In this document: positions 54,114 through 62,733 of the stretch, piece by piece
How the letters are laid out: every line of letters starts with the position of its first letter
Position numbering within the stretch: the stretch's first letter is position 1
NCBI RefSeq assembly: GCF_900113765.1
Contig: NZ_FOQO01000003.1
Coordinates: 310,001-374,000, forward strand
Reading direction: 5' to 3'
DNA: 64,000 bases
Origin: Parapedobacter indicus
Lineage (GTDB): Bacteria; Bacteroidota; Bacteroidia; Sphingobacteriales; Sphingobacteriaceae
Notes under the pieces: model-generated
The model's database searches: none
What the model was told of the DNA's origin: nothing
What the model saw: only the letters and a program-made list of their open reading frames with translations
Program-made: the position numbers and the translations under genes

Positions 54114-55451
54114 ATGAATAATTGGCCAAAATCATTGTCCGCAATACGTGAAAATGAAAAATGGATTCCCGGGGGTGTAGTTTCGCTTAACCGGAAATCA
54201 GAACCGAACATATGTTTTGAAAGAGGGGCAGGAAGCCGGGTCTGGGATGTCGATGGCAATGAATATATCGATTATCAAGCTGGATTCGCGGCTGCTTTCC
54301 TAGGCCATAACGACCCTGATGTAAATCAAGCCGTTGCCGAAACGTTAAATAGGAACAGTGTCCTGATGGGGGCCGGACCTACCGACTTGGAAGGTGAGTT
54401 TGCCGAATTGTTTTGCCGATGCGTGCCTACGGCCGATAAAATCCAGATTACCACCACAGGTTCCGAGGCTACCTACCACGCCATTCGCATCGCCCGCGCG
54501 GTCACTCAGAAAAGCCATGTCATCATTATGCAGGGCGGATACAATGGTTGGCATAACGACGTTGCCGGCAACGTAATCAGCCGACTCGAAGACGTTGGCG
54601 AGCGCGTCAGTCCGGGCGAATACCCGTTCGATGCGCTGTCAGCAGGCATTCCCGAACAGCATCGATCCCTGGTTCACGTAGTCAATTTTAATGATCTGTC
54701 ATCCGTTGATTACCTGATCAAGCGCTTTCCGATAGCCTGTATCATTCTCGAACCGATTCTACAAAACATCGGCATCGTGAAACCGCAGGAAGGCTACCTC
54801 GAAGGCTTGCGTAAAATGGCCGATACCCATGGATTCCTCCTCATTTTTGATGAAGTAAAGACCGGCTTCCGACATGCCTTGGGCGGCTACCAAAGTATCT
54901 GTGGGGTGACGCCGGATCTGTCCACCTTTGGCAAAGCTGTGGCCAATGGCTATCCGATGGGTGTCATCGCCGGCAAGGCGGCCTATATGGACTATTTTAT
55001 CCATCCTGACAAAGAAAAGCGTGTGTTGATTGCCGGAACATTCAATGCACACCCGCTGACTACAGTGGCTGCCATTGCAACGCTCAAGAAACTGGCATCC
55101 CCTGAATATCAAGTCTATGCGCATATAGAAAACCTGGGGCATGTACTCGAAAAGGGACTGACAGCTATTTTTTCTGCGTACAGCAAACCTTTTCACGTTG
55201 CCCGGCAGGGATCGGCATTTTGTGTCTACTTTATGGATCATGCTCCAGTTGACTTCCACGATATTGCGCAGCATCACGATGCATCGTTTGACAAAGAATA
55301 CCGGCTGCGGCTCATATCGGAAGGAATCTTTAATTTCCCGTTGCCGATCAAACAGGGAAGCATCTCGTTTGCTCACCAGTTGACGGATATTGAAGAAACG
55401 CTTGACAAAACGCAACGAGTGGTTGCGGCGCTGGCAAATGGAAAACACTAA
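54114..55451 (+). CDS. Class III aminotransferase (GSA aminomutase-like)
   Basis: 445 aa PLP enzyme, cytoplasmic (no signal). Seen: WIPGGVVSLNRKSEPNICFE, RVWDVDGNEYIDYQAGFAAA, TTTGSEATYHAIRIARAVTQ (phosphate-binding GSEAT 116-120), GGYNGWHND, ILEPILQNIG, FDEVKTGFRHALGGYQS (Asp246 contacts the PLP ring nitrogen) and STFGKAVANGYPMG with the Schiff-base Lys274. The layout is that of glutamate-1-semialdehyde aminomutase-like members, but haem synthesis is implausible inside a PUL; a transaminase or aminomutase acting on an amino-sugar derivative is more likely. It follows the Tat-signal protein by 27 bp and precedes the dehydratase by 27 bp. Class is firm, substrate unknown. Confidence 0.9.
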   Translation: MNNWPKSLSAIRENEKWIPGGVVSLNRKSEPNICFERGAGSRVWDVDGNEYIDYQAGFAAAFLGHNDPDVNQAVAETLNRNSVLMGAGPTDLEGEFAELFCRCVPTADKIQITTTGSEATYHAIRIARAVTQKSHVIIMQGGYNGWHNDVAGNVISRLEDVGERVSPGEYPFDALSAGIPEQHRSLVHVVNFNDLSSVDYLIKRFPIACIILEPILQNIGIVKPQEGYLEGLRKMADTHGFLLIFDEVKTGFRHALGGYQSICGVTPDLSTFGKAVANGYPMGVIAGKAAYMDYFIHPDKEKRVLIAGTFNAHPLTTVAAIATLKKLASPEYQVYAHIENLGHVLEKGLTAIFSAYSKPFHVARQGSAFCVYFMDHAPVDFHDIAQHHDASFDKEYRLRLISEGIFNFPLPIKQGSISFAHQLTDIEETLDKTQRVVAALANGKH

Positions 55452-55478
55452 TCGCAACAAAATAACAGGGCGCTAATT

Positions 55479-56657
55479 ATGAAAATTACAGCCATCGAAA
55501 CATACGTCTGCCACGCGCGGATGCGCAACTGGATTTTTGTCAAAGTAATCACCGATCAGCCGGGATTGTGGGGATGGGGAGAAGCCACGCTGGAATGGCA
55601 CACCCGGGCGGTGGTCGGTGCCATCGAAGATATCTCCCAACTACTCGTGGGAGAAGACCCTCGCCGGATCGAGCACCTTTGGCAGATGATGTACCGTCAG
55701 CATTTCTGGCATGGCAACGGCATTGTCCGTGGAACGGCTATCAGTGGGATCGATATCGCATTATGGGATATTCTTGGAAAAGTCCATGGCGTACCGTGTC
55801 ACGAACTGTGGGGTGGGCGCGTCCGCGACTATATCCGGCTTTACTGCCATCTGGGTGGTGGCCGGATGGAGGATTTTTACCAGACGCAGCCCGACGATGC
55901 AAAGCGATTCGGGGAACTTGCGCAGCAAGCAGTCGAAGAAGGATTTACCGCATTTAAATCGATGGCGGTTCCCGAAACGATGCCGCTGGAGGGACTCCGG
56001 CCGATCCGCTATGCCGAAGCCTGCGTCAGCGCCATGCGTGAAGCCGTGGGCCAAGATGTTGATATCATGGTCGACTGTCATGCACGGCCTAGTCCACGCA
56101 TGGGTATGCAGTTTGCCAAGGCACTCGAACCGTATGGCCTTTATTTTTTTGAAGAACCTTGTTGGCCCGAGACCATCGCCGATATCGCGCTCATCCAACG
56201 CGCAGTATCTACCCCGATCGCCAGTGGGGAAAGATTGATTACCCAGCATGCCTTCCGTGAGTTGTTCGAAAGCCGCGCGGTCAGTGTCGTCCAACCGGAT
56301 ATTACCCATTGTGGCGGATTGAGTGAAGTCCGACGGATTGCTGCCATGGCCGAGACCTATCGCGTCGCGATTGCACCGCACAACCCGCAGGGACCTGTGA
56401 GCACCGCAGCCTCCATCGAATTTGGTTTTGCCACACCTGCCTACACCATTTGTGAAAGCGTACACAACGACGTCCCCTGGAGAACGGACGTCGTCAGCGA
56501 AGGTTTTCAGGTGGAAAAAAAGGGACGGATTGTCCGTCCCAATACCCGTCCCGGTCTGGGTATCGAGATCAACGAAGAAGAAATAAAAAAACATCCGTTC
56601 CAGCAGGAAGTCCTACAACGAACGTTCTATAAAGACGGGAGTGTGGGTGACTGGTAA
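55479..56657 (+). CDS. Enolase-superfamily sugar-acid dehydratase (galactonate dehydratase-like)
   Basis: 392 aa of the mandelate racemase/muconate lactonising family. Capping domain: [20 protein letters not shown] and [20 protein letters not shown]. Barrel: VDCHAR with Asp199 and His201, FFEEP with Glu225, ASGER with Glu251, and APHNPQGP with His301. These five positions are each exactly 16 higher than Asp183, His185, Glu209, Glu235 and His285 of E. coli D-galactonate dehydratase, so metal ligands and both catalytic histidines are in place. The expected reaction is dehydration of an aldonic acid to a 2-keto-3-deoxy acid. The substrate could be any of several sugar acids. Flanked by aminotransferase and SDR genes. 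Confidence 0.9.
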   Translation: MKITAIETYVCHARMRNWIFVKVITDQPGLWGWGEATLEWHTRAVVGAIEDISQLLVGEDPRRIEHLWQMMYRQHFWHGNGIVRGTAISGIDIALWDILGKVHGVPCHELWGGRVRDYIRLYCHLGGGRMEDFYQTQPDDAKRFGELAQQAVEEGFTAFKSMAVPETMPLEGLRPIRYAEACVSAMREAVGQDVDIMVDCHARPSPRMGMQFAKALEPYGLYFFEEPCWPETIADIALIQRAVSTPIASGERLITQHAFRELFESRAVSVVQPDITHCGGLSEVRRIAAMAETYRVAIAPHNPQGPVSTAASIEFGFATPAYTICESVHNDVPWRTDVVSEGFQVEKKGRIVRPNTRPGLGIEINEEEIKKHPFQQEVLQRTFYKDGSVGDW

Positions 56658-56674
56658 TCTGAACAAATAAGCCA

Positions 56675-57445
56675 ATGAGCAAAACATTTCAAAACCAAAC
56701 AGCTGTGATCAGCGGAGGGCTGGGAGATATCGGCAAGGCGATTAGTTTGGCCTTCGCCGCCGAGGGAGCTGCCATCGGTTTATGCGACGTGCATAATCTT
56801 TCCGAAGCAACCGGCTTTCTGACGCGGTTGAAAAACGAATACGGTGTCCCATGCTATTACGAGCAAGTTGATGTCTCCGAAGCTGGAGCCGTGAAGGCCT
56901 GGCTTTATAACGTCAAGCGGGAACTGGGAATCCCTTCGTTGATTATTGTGAACGCCGCCACGGCGACACTCGCCAATATGCTGGAAATCACGACCGATCA
57001 ATGGCTCCGGGAAATCAACGTCAATCTGAACGGTGCATTTTATATGGCACAAGAGGCAGCACGACAGTTGGTCGAAAGCCAAACAGGCGGTCGTATCGTA
57101 TTCATCGGAAGTTGGGCTGCACACGCCGTTCACCTGCATATGCCGGCCTATTCCGTGTCCAAAGCCGGAATCCGTATGTTAAGCAAAACCATGGCGTTGG
57201 AACTGGCCCCCCACAACATTCTGGTTAATGAAGTAGCTCCCGGTTATGTACAGGCAGGTCTCAGCGGCAAAATATGGGAACAGCACCCTGAGTTGTCCCG
57301 GGAAGCAGCCGAGCGTGTTCCGACCGGAAAATTCATCAGTACCACTGCCGTGGCAGATCAGGTCTTATATCTATGCCGGCCCGATAATGTACACATAACC
57401 GGTAGCACCCTGCTAATGGATGGCGGCCTATCCCTGCGATCCTGA
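56675..57445 (+). CDS. Short-chain dehydrogenase/reductase
   Basis: 256 aa, cytoplasmic, classical SDR length. Cofactor motif GGLGDIG (14-20), Asp38 (CDVH) suggesting NAD(H) preference, VNAATA (92-97), catalytic Ser146 (IGSWAAH), Tyr159 and Lys163 (YSVSK), and C-terminal ITGSTLLMDGGLSLRS. SDRs in sugar-acid pathways of this type often oxidise a 2-keto-3-deoxy acid or the sugar itself. The NNAG-type motif reads VNAA, a common variant. It starts 17 bp after the dehydratase stop. The family is certain; the substrate is inferred only from neighbours. Confidence 0.94.
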   Translation: MSKTFQNQTAVISGGLGDIGKAISLAFAAEGAAIGLCDVHNLSEATGFLTRLKNEYGVPCYYEQVDVSEAGAVKAWLYNVKRELGIPSLIIVNAATATLANMLEITTDQWLREINVNLNGAFYMAQEAARQLVESQTGGRIVFIGSWAAHAVHLHMPAYSVSKAGIRMLSKTMALELAPHNILVNEVAPGYVQAGLSGKIWEQHPELSREAAERVPTGKFISTTAVADQVLYLCRPDNVHITGSTLLMDGGLSLRS

Positions 57446-57474
57446 ACTTGACAGCAACTGAGAATTTAACCACC

Positions 57475-58857
57475 ATGGAATACACGAACTCCACCCGCAT
57501 CGATGCCGCCTCTTTTGCCGGCCTGATCGGCCTAGCTAGAAAAGACATCACACCCTCGATCGGCATCTATTCCCGCAATTGGGGTGCCAGCAAGACCGAT
57601 ATCGCAACTGGCGTGCACCGCCCGCTTACGCTCACCTGCATGACTGTTCAGGAACACGCATCTGCGTTGCCGCTGGTGCTGATTGCCGCTGATCTGGGAT
57701 GGTGGAGAAGCGCAGCCGACGAGCGCGCCCTGCGTGGTGCCATTTTGGAAGCATTCCATCTCCCCGAGTCCCGGCTCATGTTCTGCCTCTCCCACACCCA
57801 TGCCGGCCCGGTACTGTTTACCGAAGATCGTTCGCGACCCGGAGGAGACCGGATCGCTCCGTATCTCGAACAACTGAAAGACGACGCCATTGCGGCCATC
57901 AGCGAAGCGCTGGCGCAGGCCGTACCATCCACATTAGCGTGGCACTACGGCCGATGCGGTTTGGCCACCAACCGCGACCTACCGAGCGAGCATGAAAACC
58001 GGGTGTTGGTAGGGTTCAACCCTGCGATCCCGGCAGATGACACCCTGTTGGTAGGCCGGATAACCGACGAAGATGAAAAAATCACCGGTATCCTGGTCAA
58101 TTATGCCTGTCATCCCACCACATTAGCGTGGGACAATCCGTTGCTATCTCCCGACTATGTAGGTGCCATGCGCACATTGGTTGAGGAGCAAACCGACGCA
58201 ACGTGTTTATTCTTCCAAGGTGCATCGGGTGAATTGGCCCCGGCCGAACAGTATGTCGGCGATGTAGCCATCGCCGATGCCCATGGTTATCAGCTGGGTC
58301 ATGCCGTATTAGCCACCCTAGCGGGCATGCGGAAGCCCGGATCCGTTTTGGTTCGCGGCCACGTCGTGGAATCAGGAGCTCCCCTAGCCATTTGGCAGTC
58401 CGTTCCAAAAACGCCTTCCGCTACCCTTCGTGCCGAAATGCTTACCGTTAACATGCTTCTGAAAGAGCTCCCATCGCTTCAAGAAATCGAATCCCAATGG
58501 CATGACAGCACCGATCGTGTGCGCAAAGAACGGCTTTGGCGCTTACGGGGCATCCGGAAGACGGTTGGAGCGGGCAGTTCTTCACCCATGCCCCTATGGA
58601 TTTGGCGTTTGGGCGATGCTTGCCTCGTGGGACAGCCAAACGAAGCTTATTCATGGTTCCAGCAGCAGGTCAGGCAAGCCTTGGCGCCTACACCCGTTGC
58701 TGTGATGAATATCGTTAACGGCTATGCCGGATATCTGCCCCCCCATAACCGGTATCATGAAGATATATACGCAGTTTGGTCTACCCCATTTGCTTCCGGC
58801 GCGCTGGAACAGCTGGCGGAAACGACCATCAACGCATTGAAAAAGGCAATGCAATAA
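57475..58857 (+). CDS. Neutral/alkaline ceramidase-fold protein lacking the ceramidase nucleophile
   Basis: 460 aa from ATG 57475 (an in-frame TTG at 57448 is less likely); no signal peptide, so cytoplasmic. It resembles the N-terminal zinc-dependent domain of neutral ceramidases: GLARKDITPSIGIYSRNWG, LPLVLIAADLGWW, CLSHTHAGPVLF (His108 and His110, candidate zinc ligands), VNYACHPTTLAWDN (His213), YVGAMRTLVEEQTDATCLFF, QGASGELAPAEQYVGD. At the position of the ceramidase GDVSPN motif, where Ser is the nucleophile, it has GELAPA, so Ser is replaced by Ala. The C-terminal ceramidase immunoglobulin-like domain is absent. A lipid amidase role is therefore unlikely; a metal-dependent hydrolase acting on a sugar derivative fits the context better. 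Confidence 0.75.
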   Translation: MEYTNSTRIDAASFAGLIGLARKDITPSIGIYSRNWGASKTDIATGVHRPLTLTCMTVQEHASALPLVLIAADLGWWRSAADERALRGAILEAFHLPESRLMFCLSHTHAGPVLFTEDRSRPGGDRIAPYLEQLKDDAIAAISEALAQAVPSTLAWHYGRCGLATNRDLPSEHENRVLVGFNPAIPADDTLLVGRITDEDEKITGILVNYACHPTTLAWDNPLLSPDYVGAMRTLVEEQTDATCLFFQGASGELAPAEQYVGDVAIADAHGYQLGHAVLATLAGMRKPGSVLVRGHVVESGAPLAIWQSVPKTPSATLRAEMLTVNMLLKELPSLQEIESQWHDSTDRVRKERLWRLRGIRKTVGAGSSSPMPLWIWRLGDACLVGQPNEAYSWFQQQVRQALAPTPVAVMNIVNGYAGYLPPHNRYHEDIYAVWSTPFASGALEQLAETTINALKKAMQ

Positions 58858-58868
58858 ACAATCATCTT

Positions 58869-60440
58869 ATGAGTTCTAACTTTACGACGCTTGACGCACT
58901 GGTTTTCGGCATCTACTTGTTGGGTATCATCGTCTTGGGCTTAGTAGCTTCGAGAAAGGGAAGCGGTACCAAAAGAGATTATTTTTTAGCCGGCGACAAA
59001 TTACCCTGGTGGATGATTGGGGGAAGTATCATTGCCGCCAATATCAGCAGCCACCAACTTGTCGGCGTAATGGGCGTAGCTTATAGCCGCGGCTTTCTGG
59101 CAATGGTCGTCGAATGGGGCGCTATCCTTATCGGATTTAATGCGTTGTTGTGGATATTTCTGCCATTCTATCTGCGCAATGGATTCTATACCATGCCGGA
59201 ATTTTTGCAACGGCGATTCGGTGCCGGTTCCCGTACCATTTATGCCGTGCTGGTCCTCCTAACTTATATTTTCGTTGAAATCAGCGCCGTTCTCTATCTA
59301 GGAGCACTTTCACTGCATGCGTTACTCGGCATCCCGATGCTGGTCAGTATTCTCGTACTGGCCATCACCACTGGCCTGTATACCATTGCCGGCGGATTGC
59401 GGGCTGTGATCTGGACCGAAATGGTCCAACTCGGCGTCCTGATGCTAGGCATGCTCGCGCTTTCGTTCACAACCATCCATGCTGCCGGCGGGTTTTCCGC
59501 TGTGCTGGAAACCACAAAGGACTGGAAGCTGATGATGCCGGCGGATGACCCCGATTTTCCTTGGACGATGTACCTAGGCGGTCTGCTCTGCATCAGCATA
59601 TTTTATAATGCCACTAATCAGTTTATTGTACAACGCACCCTAGCTGCAAAAAACGAGTGGCATGCCCGCATGGGCGTTATTTTTGGCGACTACCTGAAAT
59701 TTTTGCTGCCGTTTCTGATTATTTTTCCAGCTTTGGTGGCACCCCGTTTATTTCCGGATCTGGAAAAGCCGGATCTGCTATTTGCCACGCTGGTTGAAAC
59801 GCTGCTGCCTACGGGTCTGGTGGGCCTGGTAATGGCCGGTCTCATTGCCGCGGTCATGTCACACCTGTCGGGAGCTATCAACTCCTGTACGACCATCCTG
59901 ACAATGGACGTATACATTGCATATGTTAAACGAGGTGCTACCGAGCGACAGTCGGTACAATTCGGCCGCCTGGCAGGCATGGCCATCATTATCTTAGGGA
60001 TCGGCTGTACCGGCCTGTTGGCACTGTATTCGGAAAAGCCTATCTTTATTTACCTCATGAATGCCTATGGCTATTTCACCCCCGGTATCGCCACGATGTT
60101 CTTGCTGGGCATCTTGTGGAAACGGACCACCCATGCGGGCGCCGTCGCCGCTGGCCTGCTGACCATCCCGCTATCGCTCATCATCGAATATGCTTTTCCA
60201 GAAATGCCGTTTTTTAACCGCACTGGAATCGTATTTTGGGCATGTATGTTGGCATGTATCGTTGTCAGCTTGGTAACCAAACCCAAGTCGGATGCCGCGC
60301 TGGCTGGCCTTATCTGGAATAAAGAAAGCCTGACGCTTCCACCGGCACAACGCGCGCAACAGCGGGGGCTCCGGAATCCGGTCATCTGGTGGGCACTTAT
60401 TACCGGGCTGGTCTTATTTTTTTACATCCGATATGCATAA
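58869..60440 (+). CDS. Sodium:solute symporter (SSS family, PUL3)
   Basis: 523 aa from ATG 58869, 11 bp after the previous stop; an upstream in-frame ATG at 58776 would overlap the preceding gene by 82 bp and precede a non-membrane stretch, so I reject it. Polytopic inner-membrane carrier: TLDALVFGIYLLGIIVLGLV, RDYFLAGDKLPWWMIGGSII, AANISSHQLVGVMGVAYSRG, GLYTIAGGLRAVIWTEMVQL, VMAGLIAAVMSHLSGAINSC, TTILTMDVYI. These are standard SSS (sodium/glucose or solute cotransporter) hallmarks, including the TEMVQ stretch. It presumably brings the periplasmic product of PUL3 into the cytoplasm, where dehydratase, SDR and aminotransferase act. Confidence 0.95.
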   Translation: MSSNFTTLDALVFGIYLLGIIVLGLVASRKGSGTKRDYFLAGDKLPWWMIGGSIIAANISSHQLVGVMGVAYSRGFLAMVVEWGAILIGFNALLWIFLPFYLRNGFYTMPEFLQRRFGAGSRTIYAVLVLLTYIFVEISAVLYLGALSLHALLGIPMLVSILVLAITTGLYTIAGGLRAVIWTEMVQLGVLMLGMLALSFTTIHAAGGFSAVLETTKDWKLMMPADDPDFPWTMYLGGLLCISIFYNATNQFIVQRTLAAKNEWHARMGVIFGDYLKFLLPFLIIFPALVAPRLFPDLEKPDLLFATLVETLLPTGLVGLVMAGLIAAVMSHLSGAINSCTTILTMDVYIAYVKRGATERQSVQFGRLAGMAIIILGIGCTGLLALYSEKPIFIYLMNAYGYFTPGIATMFLLGILWKRTTHAGAVAAGLLTIPLSLIIEYAFPEMPFFNRTGIVFWACMLACIVVSLVTKPKSDAALAGLIWNKESLTLPPAQRAQQRGLRNPVIWWALITGLVLFFYIRYA

Positions 60441-60455
60441 AAAAATCCAAGGCAG

Positions 60456-61580
60456 ATGAACCCGGAACGAAAAATAAAAATCGGTGTAGTAGGAAGCGGT
60501 TTTGGAGCCAGCTTTCTTTTTCACAAACATCCACACAGTATCGTGGAAGCCATCAGCGCCAACTTGCCGGATGAGCGGGCCAAGCTGCAGTCGGTTTACC
60601 AATGCAGCAAAGCGTATCCATCACTGGGCGAGATGCTTCGGGATTCTGATATTGATGCGGTTGCGTTGTTTACGCCGGCGCCGCTTCATGCCCGGCACAC
60701 CGTTGAGGCACTCCATGCGGGGAAACATGTGTTATGTGCCGTCCCTGCCGGAATGAGCATAGACGAGTGTGCCCAGGTAAAGCAGGCCGTTCAGCGTACG
60801 GGCCTGACCTACATGATGGCAGAGACAAGTGTTTATCGACAAGATACCATTTCTGTCAGACAGTTTTATGAACAGGGGTTATTCGGAAAAATAATGGCCG
60901 CTGAAGCGGAATACCACCATCCCGGATTGGAAGACTATTTTTTTGACCAAAATAGACAACCCACCTGGCGCCACGGCCTGCCCCCCATGTTGTATTCGAC
61001 TCATGCCACCGCCTTCCTGATGTCCGTTACAGGCGAGCGGCTTACCGCGGTCAGCTGCATCGGATGGGGGGATGATAGCCCACTGCTGCACGGTAATACC
61101 TATAACAACCCGTTTTGGAATGAAACCGCGTTGTTCAACACCAACCAGGGTACCGCTTTCCGGATTAACATTAGCTGGCGGGGCGCGCTGTTACCCACCG
61201 AACGTTGCGTATGGCATGGCGAGCAAATGAGCTTTCATAGCCGCGATCCGCGTGGGCTAGGGCCGGTGCTGGTAAAAAAGGCCACGACCATGGGTCAGGA
61301 TGACGCTGGTTTTCTTACGCATGAAAGCCATCTGGAGCCCTACGACCAGCCATCGTGGTGGCAAACCGCCTTGCTGCCGGAACCCCTGCGCGTCGACAGT
61401 GGCCATGATGGTTCGCATCCTTTTATTACCCACGAATTCGTGGATGCACTGGTCACAGGTCGTCGTCCGCGGATCGATGTGCGAGCGGCCATCGACTACA
61501 CGTTGCCGGGTATTGTAGCCCATGCCTCGGCGTTAAAACAAGGTGCTTCCATGCACATCCCCAGTTTCGATCAACTGTAA
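60456..61580 (+). CDS. Cytoplasmic Gfo/Idh/MocA-family protein with AVP in place of EKP
   Basis: 374 aa, no signal peptide. N-terminal Rossmann motif KIKIGVVGSGFGASFLF (6-22, intact GSGFGA), YPSLGEMLRDSDIDAVALFT, LCAVPAGMS (93-101) with AVP at the place of the usual EKP. C-terminal half: LTYMMAETSVYRQDTISVRQ, EAEYHHPGLEDYFF, TWRHGLPPMLYSTHATAFLM, CIGWGDDSPLLHGNTYNNPF, WRGALLPTERCVWHGEQMSF. Long stretches are identical or nearly so to the Tat-exported protein at 52848-54086, so they are paralogues working in different compartments, perhaps on the same sugar. The non-canonical motif suggests a mechanism other than simple Lys-assisted sugar oxidation. Confidence 0.88.
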   Translation: MNPERKIKIGVVGSGFGASFLFHKHPHSIVEAISANLPDERAKLQSVYQCSKAYPSLGEMLRDSDIDAVALFTPAPLHARHTVEALHAGKHVLCAVPAGMSIDECAQVKQAVQRTGLTYMMAETSVYRQDTISVRQFYEQGLFGKIMAAEAEYHHPGLEDYFFDQNRQPTWRHGLPPMLYSTHATAFLMSVTGERLTAVSCIGWGDDSPLLHGNTYNNPFWNETALFNTNQGTAFRINISWRGALLPTERCVWHGEQMSFHSRDPRGLGPVLVKKATTMGQDDAGFLTHESHLEPYDQPSWWQTALLPEPLRVDSGHDGSHPFITHEFVDALVTGRRPRIDVRAAIDYTLPGIVAHASALKQGASMHIPSFDQL

Positions 61581-61589
61581 GCCCGAAAC

Positions 61590-62483
61590 ATGAGCACTGT
61601 GAAAAAAACATGGCAAGTTGCTGCAAAAACATCCTGTATGCTGGGTGAAGGGCCCTTTTGGGATGACCAGCGGCAGCGATTGTTATGGGTGGATATCATT
61701 GCCGGAGATGTCCACGAGTGGTATCCTGCAGATAACCGCCATACCGTAACGCATTTTCCCCTCCAGCTGGGAGCCGTCATCCCCGATGACCAGGGACTTT
61801 TTATTGCTGCATCTGATCGGGGAATTGTGCGCATCAATCCAGCGACGAAGGAAATAACGGTCCTTACCGATCCCGAAGCTCATCTTCCCAACAATCGCTT
61901 CAACGACGGAAAATGTGATCCGCTTGGCCGATTCTGGGCGGGCACCATGGATGCGGTGACACAACAGCCCGCCTCCGGCAGCCTCTACATGCTCGATAAT
62001 GCCGGTCAGCTGTCAACAAAGATCCGTGATGTTACCTGCTCCAACGGCATGGCATGGAGCGCGGACCAACAAACATTCTATTACATTGATTCGCCAACAC
62101 GCCAGGTTCATGCGTTTGACTTCGAAAAATACAGCGGGTCCATCTCAAACCGGCGGGTGGTCATAGAAATACCCGCGTCCGAGGGCCTTCCCGATGGTAT
62201 GACCATCGACCGCGCCGGCATGCTTTGGGTCGCGCTATGGGGAGGCTGGAAGGTAGCTTGCTGGGATCCACATTCTGGAAACAAACTTGACGAGATCCCC
62301 CTCCCCGTATCCCAGGTTACCTCGTGCGCCTTCGGAGGCACCGATTTATCAGACCTCTATGTTACCTCCGCGAGAACAGGTCTTGGGGAACAAGAGCAAC
62401 TACAACAACCATTAGCTGGTTCATTATTTGTAGTCAAAAAAGTCACGCCGGGAGGAACCGCCAGCCAACGTATTTACATATAA
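61590..62483 (+). CDS. SMP-30/gluconolactonase-family lactonase
   Basis: 297 aa, six-bladed beta-propeller, cytoplasmic. Metal site residues by motif: Glu20 (LGEGPFWD), Asn101 and Arg103 (PNNRFNDGKCD), Asn152 (CSNGMAW) and Asp202 (LPDGMTID). Other marks: RLLWVDIIAGDVHEW, GRFWAGTMD, TFYYIDSPTRQVHAFDF, MLWVALWGGW. These enzymes open sugar-acid lactones made by sugar dehydrogenases. Placed 9 bp after the Gfo/Idh gene, it fits an oxidation-then-lactone-hydrolysis pair feeding the sugar-acid dehydratase. It is the last gene of the PUL3 run. Confidence 0.93.
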   Translation: MSTVKKTWQVAAKTSCMLGEGPFWDDQRQRLLWVDIIAGDVHEWYPADNRHTVTHFPLQLGAVIPDDQGLFIAASDRGIVRINPATKEITVLTDPEAHLPNNRFNDGKCDPLGRFWAGTMDAVTQQPASGSLYMLDNAGQLSTKIRDVTCSNGMAWSADQQTFYYIDSPTRQVHAFDFEKYSGSISNRRVVIEIPASEGLPDGMTIDRAGMLWVALWGGWKVACWDPHSGNKLDEIPLPVSQVTSCAFGGTDLSDLYVTSARTGLGEQEQLQQPLAGSLFVVKKVTPGGTASQRIYI

Positions 62484-62733
62484 AAACGAATATTGCGGAT
62501 TACAAGGTCATGCCTTGGTCTGAACGTTCTAGGAGGATCTGTGCCGGGTCAGCAAAGACAGAGAGGAAAAAGTAAAGATCCCACCTCCCTCCTCGATCCA
62601 GATGCAAATCATGATCAATACGCTCAATCACATGCCGTTATCGGAAAACACCGTCTCAGGAAGCTCTTATATCAGCGTATTGATGGCCTGCACGTCAATC
62701 CGGACGCGGGTGATGCCGCAGTAACTTTAGCCC
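62484..62733. other. Unassigned 250-bp gap after PUL3
   Basis: No gene is supported. An 83-codon plus-strand frame (62493-62744) overlaps the end of the membrane acyltransferase gene, has no recognisable protein features and is most likely spurious. No convincing terminator hairpin was found for the converging PUL3 and acyltransferase transcripts. The stretch is GC-rich compared with other intergenic regions, so it could be the remnant of a lost gene. Confidence 0.4.

Noticed and set aside
54114-55451. Annotation as hemL (haem synthesis)
   Set aside because: Motifs fit class III aminotransferases in general, and context is sugar catabolism; the gene symbol cannot be supported.
54759-55460. 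233-codon minus-strand frame
   Set aside because: Antisense to the class III aminotransferase; no protein-like motifs.
55761-56594. 277-codon minus-strand frame
   Set aside because: Lies wholly inside the galactonate-dehydratase-like gene, which has all catalytic motifs; composition effect of the antisense frame.
57475-58857. Annotation as a true ceramidase
   Set aside because: Lacks the nucleophile serine motif, signal peptide and C-terminal domain.
58776-58868. Upstream extension of the PUL3 symporter
   Set aside because: Overlaps the ceramidase-fold gene by 82 bp and adds polar residues before the first membrane span; ATG 58869 is better.
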